This document shows, in pieces, positions 26,840 through 34,867 of a DNA stretch of 64,000 nucleotides. The notes under the pieces were generated by a model. The model saw nothing but the letters and a program-made list of their open reading frames with translations. It made no database searches and was not told where the DNA came from. Made by a program: the position numbers and the translations under genes. Every line of letters starts with the position of its first letter. Position 1 is the first letter of the stretch. Origin of the DNA: a virus; the IMG/VR virus record IMGVR_UViG_3300017917_003843, positions 1 through 64,000 of that record. The stretch is one strand, 5' to 3'.

Positions 26840-27331
26840 CTATTGTAACTCCTCATCAGATATAGGTGTAGGAGTAGTATTTGCAGGTTCGCCTGATGCA
26901 GGGGTTAATTTTTGTTGAGCTAAATCTTCAGCTGATAGATTAGCATTTATGGGACCATATTGGATTAGTTCAGATAATGCTTTAACAGCACGTTCTCTTT
27001 CTTGAAGTATTAACATATCATACTTCATTCCTGCTATTTTAACAAGGAAATCTTCTGTATTCCAAATTAATGTAAATGTTTGTTGATTAGGAAGTATAAC
27101 TTTAAATGTGGTTGGTTTAGGAGCAACCCACTGAATATCTTGAACAAATATTCTAAATTGTAAAGTCATTAGTTTTTCTAATGTTTGACGTAATTGGGGA
27201 AAACGTGCTAACATAAGATTCATTGGAGATTCAGGATTATCTTGATACGCAGCATTATCTGTTTTACCAGTTAATTGGCGTACTCTACCACGAATATAAT
27301 CTTCTAACTCTTGTTTTGACTTAAATTCCAT
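26840..27331 (-). CDS. Conserved virion-associated protein of unknown function
   Basis: 163 aa. The N-terminal helix (FKSKQELEDYIRGRVRQLTG) resembles the leader helices of neighbours but lacks a clear L-x-E site. The middle is beta-rich (FRIFVQDIQWVAPKPTTFKV; NQQTFTLIWNTEDFLVKIAG) and the tail is proline/threonine-rich and acidic. Its start overlaps the stop of the 27331-28125 gene. A head-internal role is guessed from context only. Confidence 0.5.
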   Translation of the reverse strand: MEFKSKQELEDYIRGRVRQLTGKTDNAAYQDNPESPMNLMLARFPQLRQTLEKLMTLQFRIFVQDIQWVAPKPTTFKVILPNQQTFTLIWNTEDFLVKIAGMKYDMLILQERERAVKALSELIQYGPINANLSAEDLAQQKLTPASGEPANTTPTPISDEELQ

Positions 27332-28125
27332 TATTTTTTAGCTTTTGCTTTTTTAATTGCTATATTTCTTGCTCTTAAATAATCATCACTATCTACATCC
27401 CCATCATCATCTAAATCTTTACCTTTTTTTTCTGCTACTACTACATCTAATGGATCTTTTTCTTCTATTTTTAATGCATTCATAGTAGCATCTATTTGAG
27501 CTACATTTTCTTCACCATCTAAATAGTCAAAAGCACCTTGTAAATAATCTTTAGCTTTAATAATTTTGGATTGCCACCATTGTGGAAAATCTACTTCCAT
27601 ACCTGTATCACCATATGCATCTATTTTTTTATATAACATAGCAGCCATTTTAGCGGCTCTAGCTAGTTCATTTTTAAGCATTCCTGGCTCATCATCTTGG
27701 TGTCCTACATCTAAATCTTCAGTGTACATCCCACTAGAAGCAATATTACGTTGGCGTTCTAGAGTATATAATATATCATATAATTCACTTTCAACTGCTT
27801 GTAATCCTTTAGATACAGCTTCATCTTGATCAACACTAAAATCCATTTTTTGTTCAATTTTGGTTAATATAGCACCAATATTAAACAATAATCTATCAGG
27901 TGTTTGCTCATTAGCAGTAGTTTCGTTTTCCTCATTTAATCCTTTATCTTTAGCGCTTAAATAAGCAGCTACAGCCATTTTATGTCTTTTTTCTTTACCC
28001 GCTTTTTTAAATTGAGGTGCTTTAGATTTAGCAAAATCTTTAACATATTCACCCGCGCCCATAGATGGCTTTAATTTTTCGCTTATTACGCGACGGATCA
28101 TTTCTTTTAATTCGGATTGTTTCAT
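27331..28125 (-). CDS. Candidate packaged protein with EF-hand-like C-terminus
   Basis: 264 aa. The leader MKQSELKEMIRRVISEKLKPS is amphipathic with I-S-E before K. KEKRHKMAVAAYLSAKDKGLNEEN follows, with L-N-E. The centre is helical. Near the C-terminus D-L-D-D-D-G-D-V-D-S-D-D has the DxDxDG calcium-loop pattern and is followed by a basic end (RNIAIKKAKAKK). Similar DxDGDG-plus-basic tails recur in T4-type virion proteins (recalled). A calcium-stabilised structural or internal head protein is inferred. The late-type motif lies 4 nt from the ATG. Confidence 0.55.
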   Translation of the reverse strand: MKQSELKEMIRRVISEKLKPSMGAGEYVKDFAKSKAPQFKKAGKEKRHKMAVAAYLSAKDKGLNEENETTANEQTPDRLLFNIGAILTKIEQKMDFSVDQDEAVSKGLQAVESELYDILYTLERQRNIASSGMYTEDLDVGHQDDEPGMLKNELARAAKMAAMLYKKIDAYGDTGMEVDFPQWWQSKIIKAKDYLQGAFDYLDGEENVAQIDATMNALKIEEKDPLDVVVAEKKGKDLDDDGDVDSDDYLRARNIAIKKAKAKK

Positions 28126-28129
28126 ATAA

Positions 28130-28138
28130 TATAAATAT
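28130..28138 (-). promoter_or_regulatory. Late-type motif directly before the 27331-28125 gene
   Basis: Coding strand reads ATATTTATA with only 4 nt to the ATG. It overlaps the stop region of the upstream gene. Confidence 0.4.
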
Positions 28139-29106
28139 TAATCGTATCTATTCGCTTTATCTAAAAAATAGGCTTTAGTATTACTATATTCTTCTCTACT
28201 TTTTTCGTAAGCAGGTATTTTAAATCGCCCATACCATGGTTGGCTTCTATCAATAATAACCTTTAATGAAAGATCTTTATTTTTTTTCCAATTTTCTAAA
28301 TGCCAATCTTTATCAATTACCGTTAAACTATCACTATGAGGATCAGGTAAACTATCACCTTTTTGAATATTTTTTCCTAATTCTAATTCACCAATAGTAA
28401 CTGTATCAACATCATTTCCTTCACTAATAACAGTATCTAAAGCAGCCTCACCCTCTTTTCCTGGGTTGTAAAAGGTAATATCTCCATTTGGGGTTACTTC
28501 TTTAATTTTAACATTAACAGGATACATACCCACACTTGGATTTATTTTAGGTGAATACTTTTTAAGTAAACTACGTAAATTTGAAGGTATTTTATCTGTT
28601 ATTTGTTTAATTAATTCAGGTGTTACTAATCTATAATCAGCACTAGGACGACCACGTTCAATTTGTTCTAATGCTGATTTCATTAATGGGTTAATATATA
28701 ACTTGTATTCTGAACCTCCGCCTTGTTTATTAACTAATCCTTTGGTTACTAGATTATCAAATATTTTAGATACAGATAAAGGAGCAATACCAGCAGCATC
28801 AGCATAATCAGCTTTTTGAATATCACCTGCTTTAAAAGTTGATATTAATGCTTTAAGTTCATCAATTGTTGTTCCTTTAGGTAAAGTATTATCTACTTTA
28901 GCTTGTTTTAAAATATCTTTACCTTTATCAGATATAGAAAATGTTTCTACAGTATCACCATCACTTTTCTTTTTTAACAATTTAAAATACTCATTAAATT
29001 GACCTCTTCTAAGATCTTTAGGAAATTCTATAGTAGGAGGAATAAATCGTCTACCTTTTTTAACATCACCAATTGCTTCAGGTAGTAAATCGGTTAATTT
29101 AGTCAT
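28138..29106 (-). CDS. Candidate packaged protein with winged-helix domain (B)
   Basis: 322 aa. The leader MTKLTDLLPEAIGDVKKG has L-P-E before A, a model gp21 site. Residues about 55-140 form a winged helix paralogous to the 24910-25365 protein (FSISDKGKDILKQAKVDNTL; QKADYADAAGIAPLSVSKIF; DNLVTKGLV). A beta-rich C-terminal domain of about 170 residues follows, ending in RSQPWYGRFKIPAYEKSREE. A DNA-binding protein delivered with the genome is inferred. It overlaps the upstream gene by 8 nt. Confidence 0.6.
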   Translation of the reverse strand: MTKLTDLLPEAIGDVKKGRRFIPPTIEFPKDLRRGQFNEYFKLLKKKSDGDTVETFSISDKGKDILKQAKVDNTLPKGTTIDELKALISTFKAGDIQKADYADAAGIAPLSVSKIFDNLVTKGLVNKQGGGSEYKLYINPLMKSALEQIERGRPSADYRLVTPELIKQITDKIPSNLRSLLKKYSPKINPSVGMYPVNVKIKEVTPNGDITFYNPGKEGEAALDTVISEGNDVDTVTIGELELGKNIQKGDSLPDPHSDSLTVIDKDWHLENWKKNKDLSLKVIIDRSQPWYGRFKIPAYEKSREEYSNTKAYFLDKANRYD

Positions 29107-29362
29107 ATTTGTAAATTTTTAATATCAAATCACCTGTGCCTTTTATTAAACGGTGATACTTATGTTTGGGTATAAATATAGGAGGAATAAACGTAGTAGG
29201 CAATTCGTTTTCTAATTGTATTTTCCAATTAGTTTCTCCTTGAAGGTATAATGTTCTATGTTCATTATCACGGTGCCACATTAACTCAATAGGATCTACA
29301 TTTTCATCAAATTTGCGAATAACATATTCCTCAGTAGTTTTTATGTCAACATAGAGATTCAT
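29099..29362 (-). CDS. Conserved hypothetical protein
   Basis: 87 aa, beginning MNLYVDIKTTEEYVIRKFDE. It is beta-rich with several tryptophans (ELMWHRDNEHRTLYLQGETN). No domain is recognised. It sits between a 34-residue basic peptide gene and the winged-helix B gene with overlaps on both sides. Confidence 0.5.
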   Translation of the reverse strand: MNLYVDIKTTEEYVIRKFDENVDPIELMWHRDNEHRTLYLQGETNWKIQLENELPTTFIPPIFIPKHKYHRLIKGTGDLILKIYKYD

Positions 29363-29466
29363 TATGATTTTTTCTTATATATGCCTCGTTTTTGTTGTAA
29401 TTTAATTGCTGCTTTAGCAATTGCTTTACGAGCTTTTTTCTTTTGTTCTGCTTTAGTAGTTTGCAT
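29362..29466 (-). CDS. Very small basic protein
   Basis: 34 aa, starting MQTTKAEQKKKARKAIAKA and ending KRGIYKKKS. Nearly half is lysine or arginine and the rest mostly alanine, so it is one basic helix. Its stop overlaps the next ATG (TAATG), and it starts 4 nt after the kinase-like gene stop. It may bind nucleic acid in the head, but that is a guess from charge. Confidence 0.55.
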   Translation of the reverse strand: MQTTKAEQKKKARKAIAKAAIKLQQKRGIYKKKS

Positions 29467-29469
29467 TAT

Positions 29470-29997
29470 TTAAAAATCTAACATTTTTATGTTTCCTTTT
29501 TTATCATAACCAAACTGTCCTCCATGAAAATCATAAATATCAAACCAACCACTTTTAAAACGTTTAGTTTGAACAACATTATTGTATAATTTAATATAAA
29601 AATCAGCTATTTCATCATCTTGTTGTCTTATTTTAGCAACAAGTTTATCAAAGTAATCTTTATCACGTTCAGCACGTTTAATTGTACTTAAAATACTATT
29701 ATCAATAATAGAAGCTAATACATCAAAATCAACTTCAAATTGTTCAGTATCTAAACGTTCCATTTCAACCCATGTTATATCTTTATCACCTTTATAAATC
29801 CCAGTTTTATATATAATAGGAAATAAATCAGGACGAGATTTAAATATAGGTACCCATTTATTTACATATTTAGTTTCACCTACTTTATATACTTTATTTG
29901 GGTCTTTAGAGGGATAAACATTGTGTTCTAGTCCTTGACCAAGTATATCTTTATTAATAGTAGATAATTCGTTTAATATGTCTTCTAATTTAATCAT
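29470..29997 (-). CDS. Candidate packaged protein kinase-like protein
   Basis: 175 aa. The leader MIKLEDILNELSTINKD has L-N-E before L. The body has protein-kinase-fold features: a glycine loop (ILGQGLEHNVYPS), a lysine strand (NKVYKVGE), a hinge (ITWVEMERLD) and a combined catalytic/Mg loop (IYDFHGGQFGYDKKGNIKML, ending DF at the C-terminus). The loop asparagine of D-x-H-x-G-N is glutamine here, so activity is uncertain. The domain is minimal. I infer an injected kinase or pseudokinase. Confidence 0.6.
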   Translation of the reverse strand: MIKLEDILNELSTINKDILGQGLEHNVYPSKDPNKVYKVGETKYVNKWVPIFKSRPDLFPIIYKTGIYKGDKDITWVEMERLDTEQFEVDFDVLASIIDNSILSTIKRAERDKDYFDKLVAKIRQQDDEIADFYIKLYNNVVQTKRFKSGWFDIYDFHGGQFGYDKKGNIKMLDF

Positions 29998-29998
29998 A

Positions 29999-30826
29999 TT
30001 ACCAATATCCTGAAAATGTTGTTTTAAATCCTAATAATTTGGCATATCGAGGTAAACGGCATGACCAATATGATGCTTTTGTTCTATCTTTTTTATTAGG
30101 ACAATCGTGACGAGCAGAAAATGCTTTACGTGCTTTTGGATTATTTAATTTAGCACGTAATCCTGTTGTATCACCGAATGATACTTTTTTAATTTTACCT
30201 TTATCCTTAACGTACACATAGAATTTTTTAGAACCACCGCGTTTTGGTTTTCCAATAGGTGGGTTCTTTTTTTTATCTTTAGATTCAGATAGATTTTTTG
30301 TTATATTGTATAAACCAGTTGACTCCATGCGTTCTAATCCATTTAAAGCTACATTATTTACTGTTACTTTATTATCTCCTACTTTTAAATCTTTCATTTG
30401 ATTGGGAGCTAACATTTTACTAAAAGTTGGTGTAGATTTAAATTTATCTATCAATTTTTGATCAGTAAATGATATAATAATACTATGTGTATTTTTATTA
30501 TTTTCATCTAATGATTCATGTAAATCAATTAGTTCATCTAATGAAATAGGATAATCTAATGGTACCTTAATACCGTTATACATTCCGTATTCACCAATAT
30601 TTGATTCTAATAATTCAGCATCTTCTTCAGTTACTGAAAGTAATGAGTTATTATATAATGCTCGTGCTTCTTGAAATAAAGCAAAATAATTAGCAGATAA
30701 AGGACGGTATATATTTTCAAGTAATGGAACACCGTTTGCAATATGATATTGCATACCTTCAGATAAAAGAATACCTTTAGATTCTTTAATTAGTTGAGGT
30801 CCATTACATCCACAATCATTATTCAT
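29999..30826 (-). CDS. Head-associated protein with conserved C-terminal zinc/cysteine domain
   Basis: 275 aa from ATG 30826 (MNNDCGCNGPQLIKESKGIL). This start lies 5 nt after the previous stop; an upstream in-frame ATG at 30874 would overlap that gene. Early L-x-E-like sites are LIKES and LLSEG. The C-terminal 75 residues (KKFYVYVKDKGKIKKVSFGD, then FSARHDCPNKKDRTKASYWS and CRLPRYAKLLG) form a module common in T4-type virion proteins (recalled), with conserved C and H. The middle contains helices with HESLDENNK. A role inside the head is inferred. Confidence 0.6.
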   Translation of the reverse strand: MNNDCGCNGPQLIKESKGILLSEGMQYHIANGVPLLENIYRPLSANYFALFQEARALYNNSLLSVTEEDAELLESNIGEYGMYNGIKVPLDYPISLDELIDLHESLDENNKNTHSIIISFTDQKLIDKFKSTPTFSKMLAPNQMKDLKVGDNKVTVNNVALNGLERMESTGLYNITKNLSESKDKKKNPPIGKPKRGGSKKFYVYVKDKGKIKKVSFGDTTGLRAKLNNPKARKAFSARHDCPNKKDRTKASYWSCRLPRYAKLLGFKTTFSGYW

Positions 30827-30830
30827 AATA

Positions 30831-31247
30831 TTATTTATTAAATTTAACTTTTGCTTTTTCAGTATTAGCAACAAATTGTTTACCTTTTTTAGAACCTGCT
30901 ACTTTTTTACGAGCAGTAGCAGCGCGTTCAGCTTTAGTTAAACGATTTGCTTTAGCACGAGGCAAACAACGAGTTGTTGCTTTACCTTTCTTCATTGTAC
31001 CGCAAGGACCAGTTATATTACCTTGAGTATCGATTCGTACCCAATCTTCTTTTTCAAACCAATCACGTAATGATTCATCTAAATCATCTTCTTCCATTAA
31101 TCCTTTACATACTTTAACAGCGCGACCAGAAAGATAAGCTGATGGTTTTTCACCAGCAGCTATACGGCGATTATAATATGCTCTACCTTTAGGACAAAGT
31201 TTTTTTTCTAAAAGCGTTTCTAATAATATGTCAGATAGTTTTATCAT
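30831..31247 (-). CDS. Candidate packaged basic protein (DUF6321-like)
   Basis: 138 aa. The leader MIKLSDILLETLLEKK has L-L-E before T. CPKGRAYYNRRIAAGEKPSA and later LRDWFEKEDWVRIDTQGNIT, CGTMKKGKATTRCLPRAKAN and LTKAERAATARKK match a widespread small domain in phages, which I recall as DUF6321. EDDLDES gives a second L-x-E site. The tail is strongly basic, so DNA binding inside the head is likely. The late-type motif lies 3 nt before the ATG. Confidence 0.65.
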   Translation of the reverse strand: MIKLSDILLETLLEKKLCPKGRAYYNRRIAAGEKPSAYLSGRAVKVCKGLMEEDDLDESLRDWFEKEDWVRIDTQGNITGPCGTMKKGKATTRCLPRAKANRLTKAERAATARKKVAGSKKGKQFVANTEKAKVKFNK

Positions 31248-31250
31248 ATA

Positions 31251-31259
31251 TATAAATAT
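31251..31259 (-). promoter_or_regulatory. Late-type motif directly before the 30831-31247 gene
   Basis: Coding strand reads ATATTTATA, 3 nt before the ATG. Confidence 0.4.
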
Positions 31260-31262
31260 TTA

Positions 31263-31925
31263 TTACTCATCCATATACGTAAAAGTAGTAGAACCTGCTG
31301 CTGACCACCTATCAGAATTTTCACATATCCATGTTTTGGTTGAAAATTTAAAGTATGGAACTTTTAAATCTGTTGATGGTGTTTGTGATTGATGTTTCCA
31401 TAATATTCTATTATTTGGTTGAGCAGCAAATTGACCATTATCTAATTTAATAACATTAAATGATTTGTGCTCATTTGGTGTTTCAGACCATGATACATCT
31501 ATCTCGTTTGGATCAGATGAACATGAATCAATAGTAAATAAATAATATCCTGGTGCTTTTGATTTATCCTTCATTATTACTTCACAACGAGCATTTCTCA
31601 ATCGTTGTTTTTTAATAACGGTTATATTATATGAAAAACAATCCCATAATTGTAACCAATCTAATGGGTATAAATTATTTTTATCTATATTTGTTTTCCA
31701 AACAAAAGCATGAATAGGTAATTTATCGTACAATGCACCGTAATTATGTACAAACGATTCAAAATATAATGCTTGATTGGGGATTGATTTTGTTGTTATC
31801 CAATGAGCAGATTCATACTCATCTTCACCTAATAATTTACCTTTATTATCTTTAATAAAGTCATATAAAAATTCTTTACGTATAAAAACCTCTGTTGGTG
31901 GTATGTTTGCAACTAAATATGCCAT
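31263..31925 (-). CDS. Conserved phage protein of unknown function
   Basis: 220 aa, with many aromatic residues and a globular beta-rich composition. Segments include YDFIKDNKGKLLGEDEYESA, PNQALYFESFVHNYGALYDK, LDWLQLWDCFSYNITVIKKQ and LKVPYFKFSTKTWICENSDR. No catalytic motif is recognised. No leader is present. It overlaps the 31925-32242 gene by one base. The function is unknown. Confidence 0.55.
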   Translation of the reverse strand: MAYLVANIPPTEVFIRKEFLYDFIKDNKGKLLGEDEYESAHWITTKSIPNQALYFESFVHNYGALYDKLPIHAFVWKTNIDKNNLYPLDWLQLWDCFSYNITVIKKQRLRNARCEVIMKDKSKAPGYYLFTIDSCSSDPNEIDVSWSETPNEHKSFNVIKLDNGQFAAQPNNRILWKHQSQTPSTDLKVPYFKFSTKTWICENSDRWSAAGSTTFTYMDE

Positions 31926-32242
31926 TATTTTTCTCTTATTAGCAATTCACCTAATACTTCTAAACGTCCAACTTCACGTTGGAATTCAGTTTGAGTCATA
32001 CCTAATGATATCTTTTTATATGTTTCTTCAAATTCTTTTTTAGCTGCTTCTTTATCAAATTTACCTTCTTCTGCTTTTTTATAATATGGAGCTTTTACTT
32101 TAAAATGATGCCATGTTAATAATGCTAATCCACCTTTTTCTTCAGCATTAGAAGCAATTTTAGCAGCACCCTTACCACGTATTTGAGCAAATATTTCAAA
32201 GCTTTCTTTAGCTTCATTTAGTAGTTGAATAAGTTTAATCAT
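31925..32242 (-). CDS. Candidate packaged small helical protein
   Basis: 105 aa. The leader MIKLIQLLNEAKESFEIF has L-N-E before A, one of the clearest gp21-type sites. The body is charged and helical (FAQIRGKGAAKIASNAEEKG; ALLTWHHFKVKAPYYKKAEE) and ends in LEVLGELLIREK. Similar small proteins occur in other T4-type phages (recalled). The ATG overlaps the stop of the holin-like gene (ATGA). Confidence 0.6.
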   Translation of the reverse strand: MIKLIQLLNEAKESFEIFAQIRGKGAAKIASNAEEKGGLALLTWHHFKVKAPYYKKAEEGKFDKEAAKKEFEETYKKISLGMTQTEFQREVGRLEVLGELLIREK

Positions 32243-32418
32243 TTTTTTCCTTTGATTTTATAATATATTTGAACAACTAACCAACCAATAGAAGCTATAT
32301 AAAATATTCCTGTAAGTACTGGGTTGAATAGTTGAAAGAAACTGTTTAGGGCAGCTAAACAAGTAGTTGCTAAACCTAATGTATTTGCTTCTGGATTATT
32401 AAGGTTGTCTAGAATCAT
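32239..32418 (-). CDS. Small membrane protein, holin-like
   Basis: 59 aa, starting MILDNLNNPEANTLGLATTC and ending WLVVQIYYKIKGKK. One or two membrane helices are likely (about residues 13-32 and 35-52), with a basic cytoplasmic tail. This matches the size and charge of phage holins, but no lysozyme is adjacent, so lysis is only one option. A late-type motif lies 19 nt upstream, and the stop overlaps the next start. Confidence 0.6.
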   Translation of the reverse strand: MILDNLNNPEANTLGLATTCLAALNSFFQLFNPVLTGIFYIASIGWLVVQIYYKIKGKK

Positions 32419-32437
32419 TTATTAAGATTATTATACT

Positions 32438-32446
32438 AATAAATAT
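32438..32446 (-). promoter_or_regulatory. Late-type promoter motif upstream of the holin-like gene
   Basis: Coding strand reads ATATTTATT, 19 nt before the ATG at 32418. It overlaps the stop of the upstream zinc-finger gene. Confidence 0.5.
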
Positions 32447-33015
32447 TAAATTTTGGTTGCGTTTTTTATTTTATTTAACTTTTCTAATATTTGCTGTTTA
32501 ACTTCAACTTTATCTATACCATTACCTACCCAATTTTGAATAGTACCATCTTCAGTAACGTAACTATCATTAATTAAATCATCTAAAAATTGATCTAATC
32601 CACTAGTTATATTTTCAACAAAATATTTAGCATTATTTCTAATCATATTTTGTTCATATTCTTCGTATTTACCTTGCATTTTAAGTTCGCTTTCCATTTC
32701 TTGAACGCAACGTAAGCAAGTTTGATGAATACCAAACATTTTTTTATCTAATGGATGATTCATTGGTTTAGAACATTTAGGGCAAAGTAAAGGTATTATT
32801 GCCGATTCTATTTTACGAACAGTACGTTTAATACCGTTTTTAATAGTCCAAGTACGACCATTTTCTTCCCAAATATCACCTTCATCATGAAATTCTTCAG
32901 CTTGTGAATAACCTACAGATGTAATAGTTTTATCATTAACCTTTTTAGTAGCTAAATTACGCATACGTTGTAAATCGCGCTCACTAAATTCTTTTTTAAG
33001 AGTTGTTTCTTTCAT
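32446..33015 (-). CDS. Conserved phage protein with CxxC zinc finger
   Basis: 189 aa. The N-terminal region (FSERDLQRMRNLATKKVNDK; DEGDIWEENGRTWTIKNGIK) and a zinc knuckle (LLCPKCSKPMNHPLDKKMFG, then HQTCLRCVQEMESEL) are diagnostic of a T4-type family whose function is unknown (recalled). Four cysteines can bind one zinc. The C-terminal half is helical. It starts 3 nt after the metalloprotease stop. Confidence 0.65.
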   Translation of the reverse strand: MKETTLKKEFSERDLQRMRNLATKKVNDKTITSVGYSQAEEFHDEGDIWEENGRTWTIKNGIKRTVRKIESAIIPLLCPKCSKPMNHPLDKKMFGIHQTCLRCVQEMESELKMQGKYEEYEQNMIRNNAKYFVENITSGLDQFLDDLINDSYVTEDGTIQNWVGNGIDKVEVKQQILEKLNKIKNATKI

Positions 33016-33018
33016 AAC

Positions 33019-34041
33019 TTATTGTTTATGTGTTACTAACATTAAAGTTCCATTTCCTTTAATATCGTATTTTGAAGGTAAATTATTATCTATAAATTTT
33101 TTTAGTAAATTATATCTTTTTTGATTTATTGGAGATATTATTATAGAAATAAAATTAGGATTTCTTTTAATAAAATCTAAAAGTATAGCTGTAACTGTAG
33201 CATTTACTCTAATTGCTTTTCCTTCTCCAGTTAAAGGTAATTCGCTTATATTTTTATTTTGAATTTTATAAATTAATTCATAATTACCATCATCACTTGG
33301 AGAATCATATGCTAAATCATAATCACCATCTTCAATAGTAAATAATACATCATAATCAAAATTATCTGATTTAAATGTATATTTACTATTTTCTCCTCCA
33401 ACGTATTTAAATGGATAAGCAGATGATAAATCTTCACCTATTTCAGTAATTAAATGTTCAAATAGATTAGGTTTAGCTTGAGCAAAATTTCTCATTATAA
33501 CTGCTGCTTTAGAATTAGCTTCGTTTTCATCTTCACTACCTGTTTTACCTGAGTCTGGTTTTAAACGGCCTTCTAAATCTTGTTTATAATGAACTAATTC
33601 ATGAGCTAATGTTCTAAAAATATCAGCTGGGTGTCTTTTAGCAGTTATTATATAAATTGATTTTGTTCCTGGTTGATATCCACCCCATGAGCGCATATCA
33701 ATTGCTTCTTTAGAATTATTAGAAAATGTAATTTTAGGTAGTTTATCTAATTTAAGTTCATTCATACATGCTTTCATGAACTCACTAACTAATTTCTTAT
33801 TTAATGGAGAAATAGATGATTGATCTTCTTCTAAACGTACTTTAGATAATTTAGAGTAATATTTTGGATCCTCATATAAATGATCAAGAGCAATCCTAGC
33901 AGCAGTTTTAATACTACTAGTATGCTCTTTCTCAACTTTAATACCCATTTTTAACTGATACTTAATAGCGTCAATATCTACTTTATGTTTATTAGCTATG
34001 TCTTGGGGTGACATACTTTTGGATAAATGTCCGTCTTTCAT
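33019..34041 (-). CDS. Zinc metalloprotease with N-terminal DUF5661-like domain
   Basis: 340 aa. Residues 1-75 match the DUF5661 pattern (KMGIKVEKEHTSSIKTAARI; ALDHLYEDPKYYSKL). The protease domain has FRTLAHELVHYKQDLEGRL, a full HExxH, with a further glutamate in EDENEANSKAAVIM as likely third ligand. The C-terminal 130 residues are a separate beta-alpha domain. It could process head or host proteins. DUF5661-type domains recur in phage internal proteins (recalled). A late-type motif lies 22 nt upstream. Confidence 0.75.
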   Translation of the reverse strand: MKDGHLSKSMSPQDIANKHKVDIDAIKYQLKMGIKVEKEHTSSIKTAARIALDHLYEDPKYYSKLSKVRLEEDQSSISPLNKKLVSEFMKACMNELKLDKLPKITFSNNSKEAIDMRSWGGYQPGTKSIYIITAKRHPADIFRTLAHELVHYKQDLEGRLKPDSGKTGSEDENEANSKAAVIMRNFAQAKPNLFEHLITEIGEDLSSAYPFKYVGGENSKYTFKSDNFDYDVLFTIEDGDYDLAYDSPSDDGNYELIYKIQNKNISELPLTGEGKAIRVNATVTAILLDFIKRNPNFISIIISPINQKRYNLLKKFIDNNLPSKYDIKGNGTLMLVTHKQ

Positions 34042-34063
34042 TTAAAATATAGTAAGTACTATA

Positions 34064-34072
34064 TATAAATAT
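34064..34072 (-). promoter_or_regulatory. Late-type promoter motif upstream of the metalloprotease gene
   Basis: Coding strand reads ATATTTATA, 22 nt before the ATG and next to the stop of the nuclease gene. Confidence 0.55.
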
Positions 34073-34867
34073 TTAAGAATTAGTTTCAATTTTAACGAAT
34101 GTAGGTAAAGTTTCGGTTGCTGGTTTAGCATCTGGATTTTCTAAATGGTAAATATCTTTAACTTTTAAAAACATTTCAAAATTACGATCAATATCATCTA
34201 TTTCTTTTAATTGCCATCCTTTACCTTGAATTTTTTTACCGCTTTTATCTTCACCACGAGTTGATGTTTTTAACCAAAGAATACCAGTACGTTCAATTTT
34301 TTCATTATGTGTTTCATTCCATGCTTTAGCATACGATGCTAATTGCAAATCATATGATGTATGTAATGAATTAGACGTTTTATTATCTAATAACCATAAT
34401 TGATTATTTAAACGACAAACAATATCATTTGTACCAGCATACTCGTGTTCGTCTGAAAATAAATGATATTCGGTTGCTACTAATTCTGGTTTGTAAGTAT
34501 TCCAAAAATCAGCGAATTTTAAAATCATTTTCCAAACGTCTAAGTTATATTGAACGTTTCCAAATGAGTCAATCCAATTAATTTCTTCACCGTTTAAAAA
34601 TGAATCAATAGCATTGTGTACTTGAGTACCTTCGGCAGCAGCTTTAGCAGCAATAATATCTGAATTATGTCCTACATCTTTTAACCATGAATGAAAAAAT
34701 TGATTTTTAGGAAAATAATTTAATATAGACGTTACGGATGGATAATATTTATCATTTCGTTTATAAAAACGTTGATCTAATACATCTACACGTTTATCAC
34801 CCTCGTTATATTCAACAATACGTTTAATTTTGGGGTCTTTAATAATGTTTGAGTTTTTATCTATCAT
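34073..34867 (-). CDS. RecB/Cas4-like PD-(D/E)XK nuclease
   Basis: 264 aa. Motifs in order: YYPSVTSIL, AAAEGTQVHNAIDSFL (histidine of motif I), VATEYHLFSDEHEYAGTNDI (E and D), LWLLDNKTS (D-x-K core) and SYDLQLASYAKAWNE (Q-x3-Y). This is the RecB-family exonuclease pattern found in many phages, used in recombination or DNA end processing. The start overlaps the primase stop by 4 nt, so the two are translated together, probably with replication. Confidence 0.85.
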   Translation of the reverse strand: MIDKNSNIIKDPKIKRIVEYNEGDKRVDVLDQRFYKRNDKYYPSVTSILNYFPKNQFFHSWLKDVGHNSDIIAAKAAAEGTQVHNAIDSFLNGEEINWIDSFGNVQYNLDVWKMILKFADFWNTYKPELVATEYHLFSDEHEYAGTNDIVCRLNNQLWLLDNKTSNSLHTSYDLQLASYAKAWNETHNEKIERTGILWLKTSTRGEDKSGKKIQGKGWQLKEIDDIDRNFEMFLKVKDIYHLENPDAKPATETLPTFVKIETNS

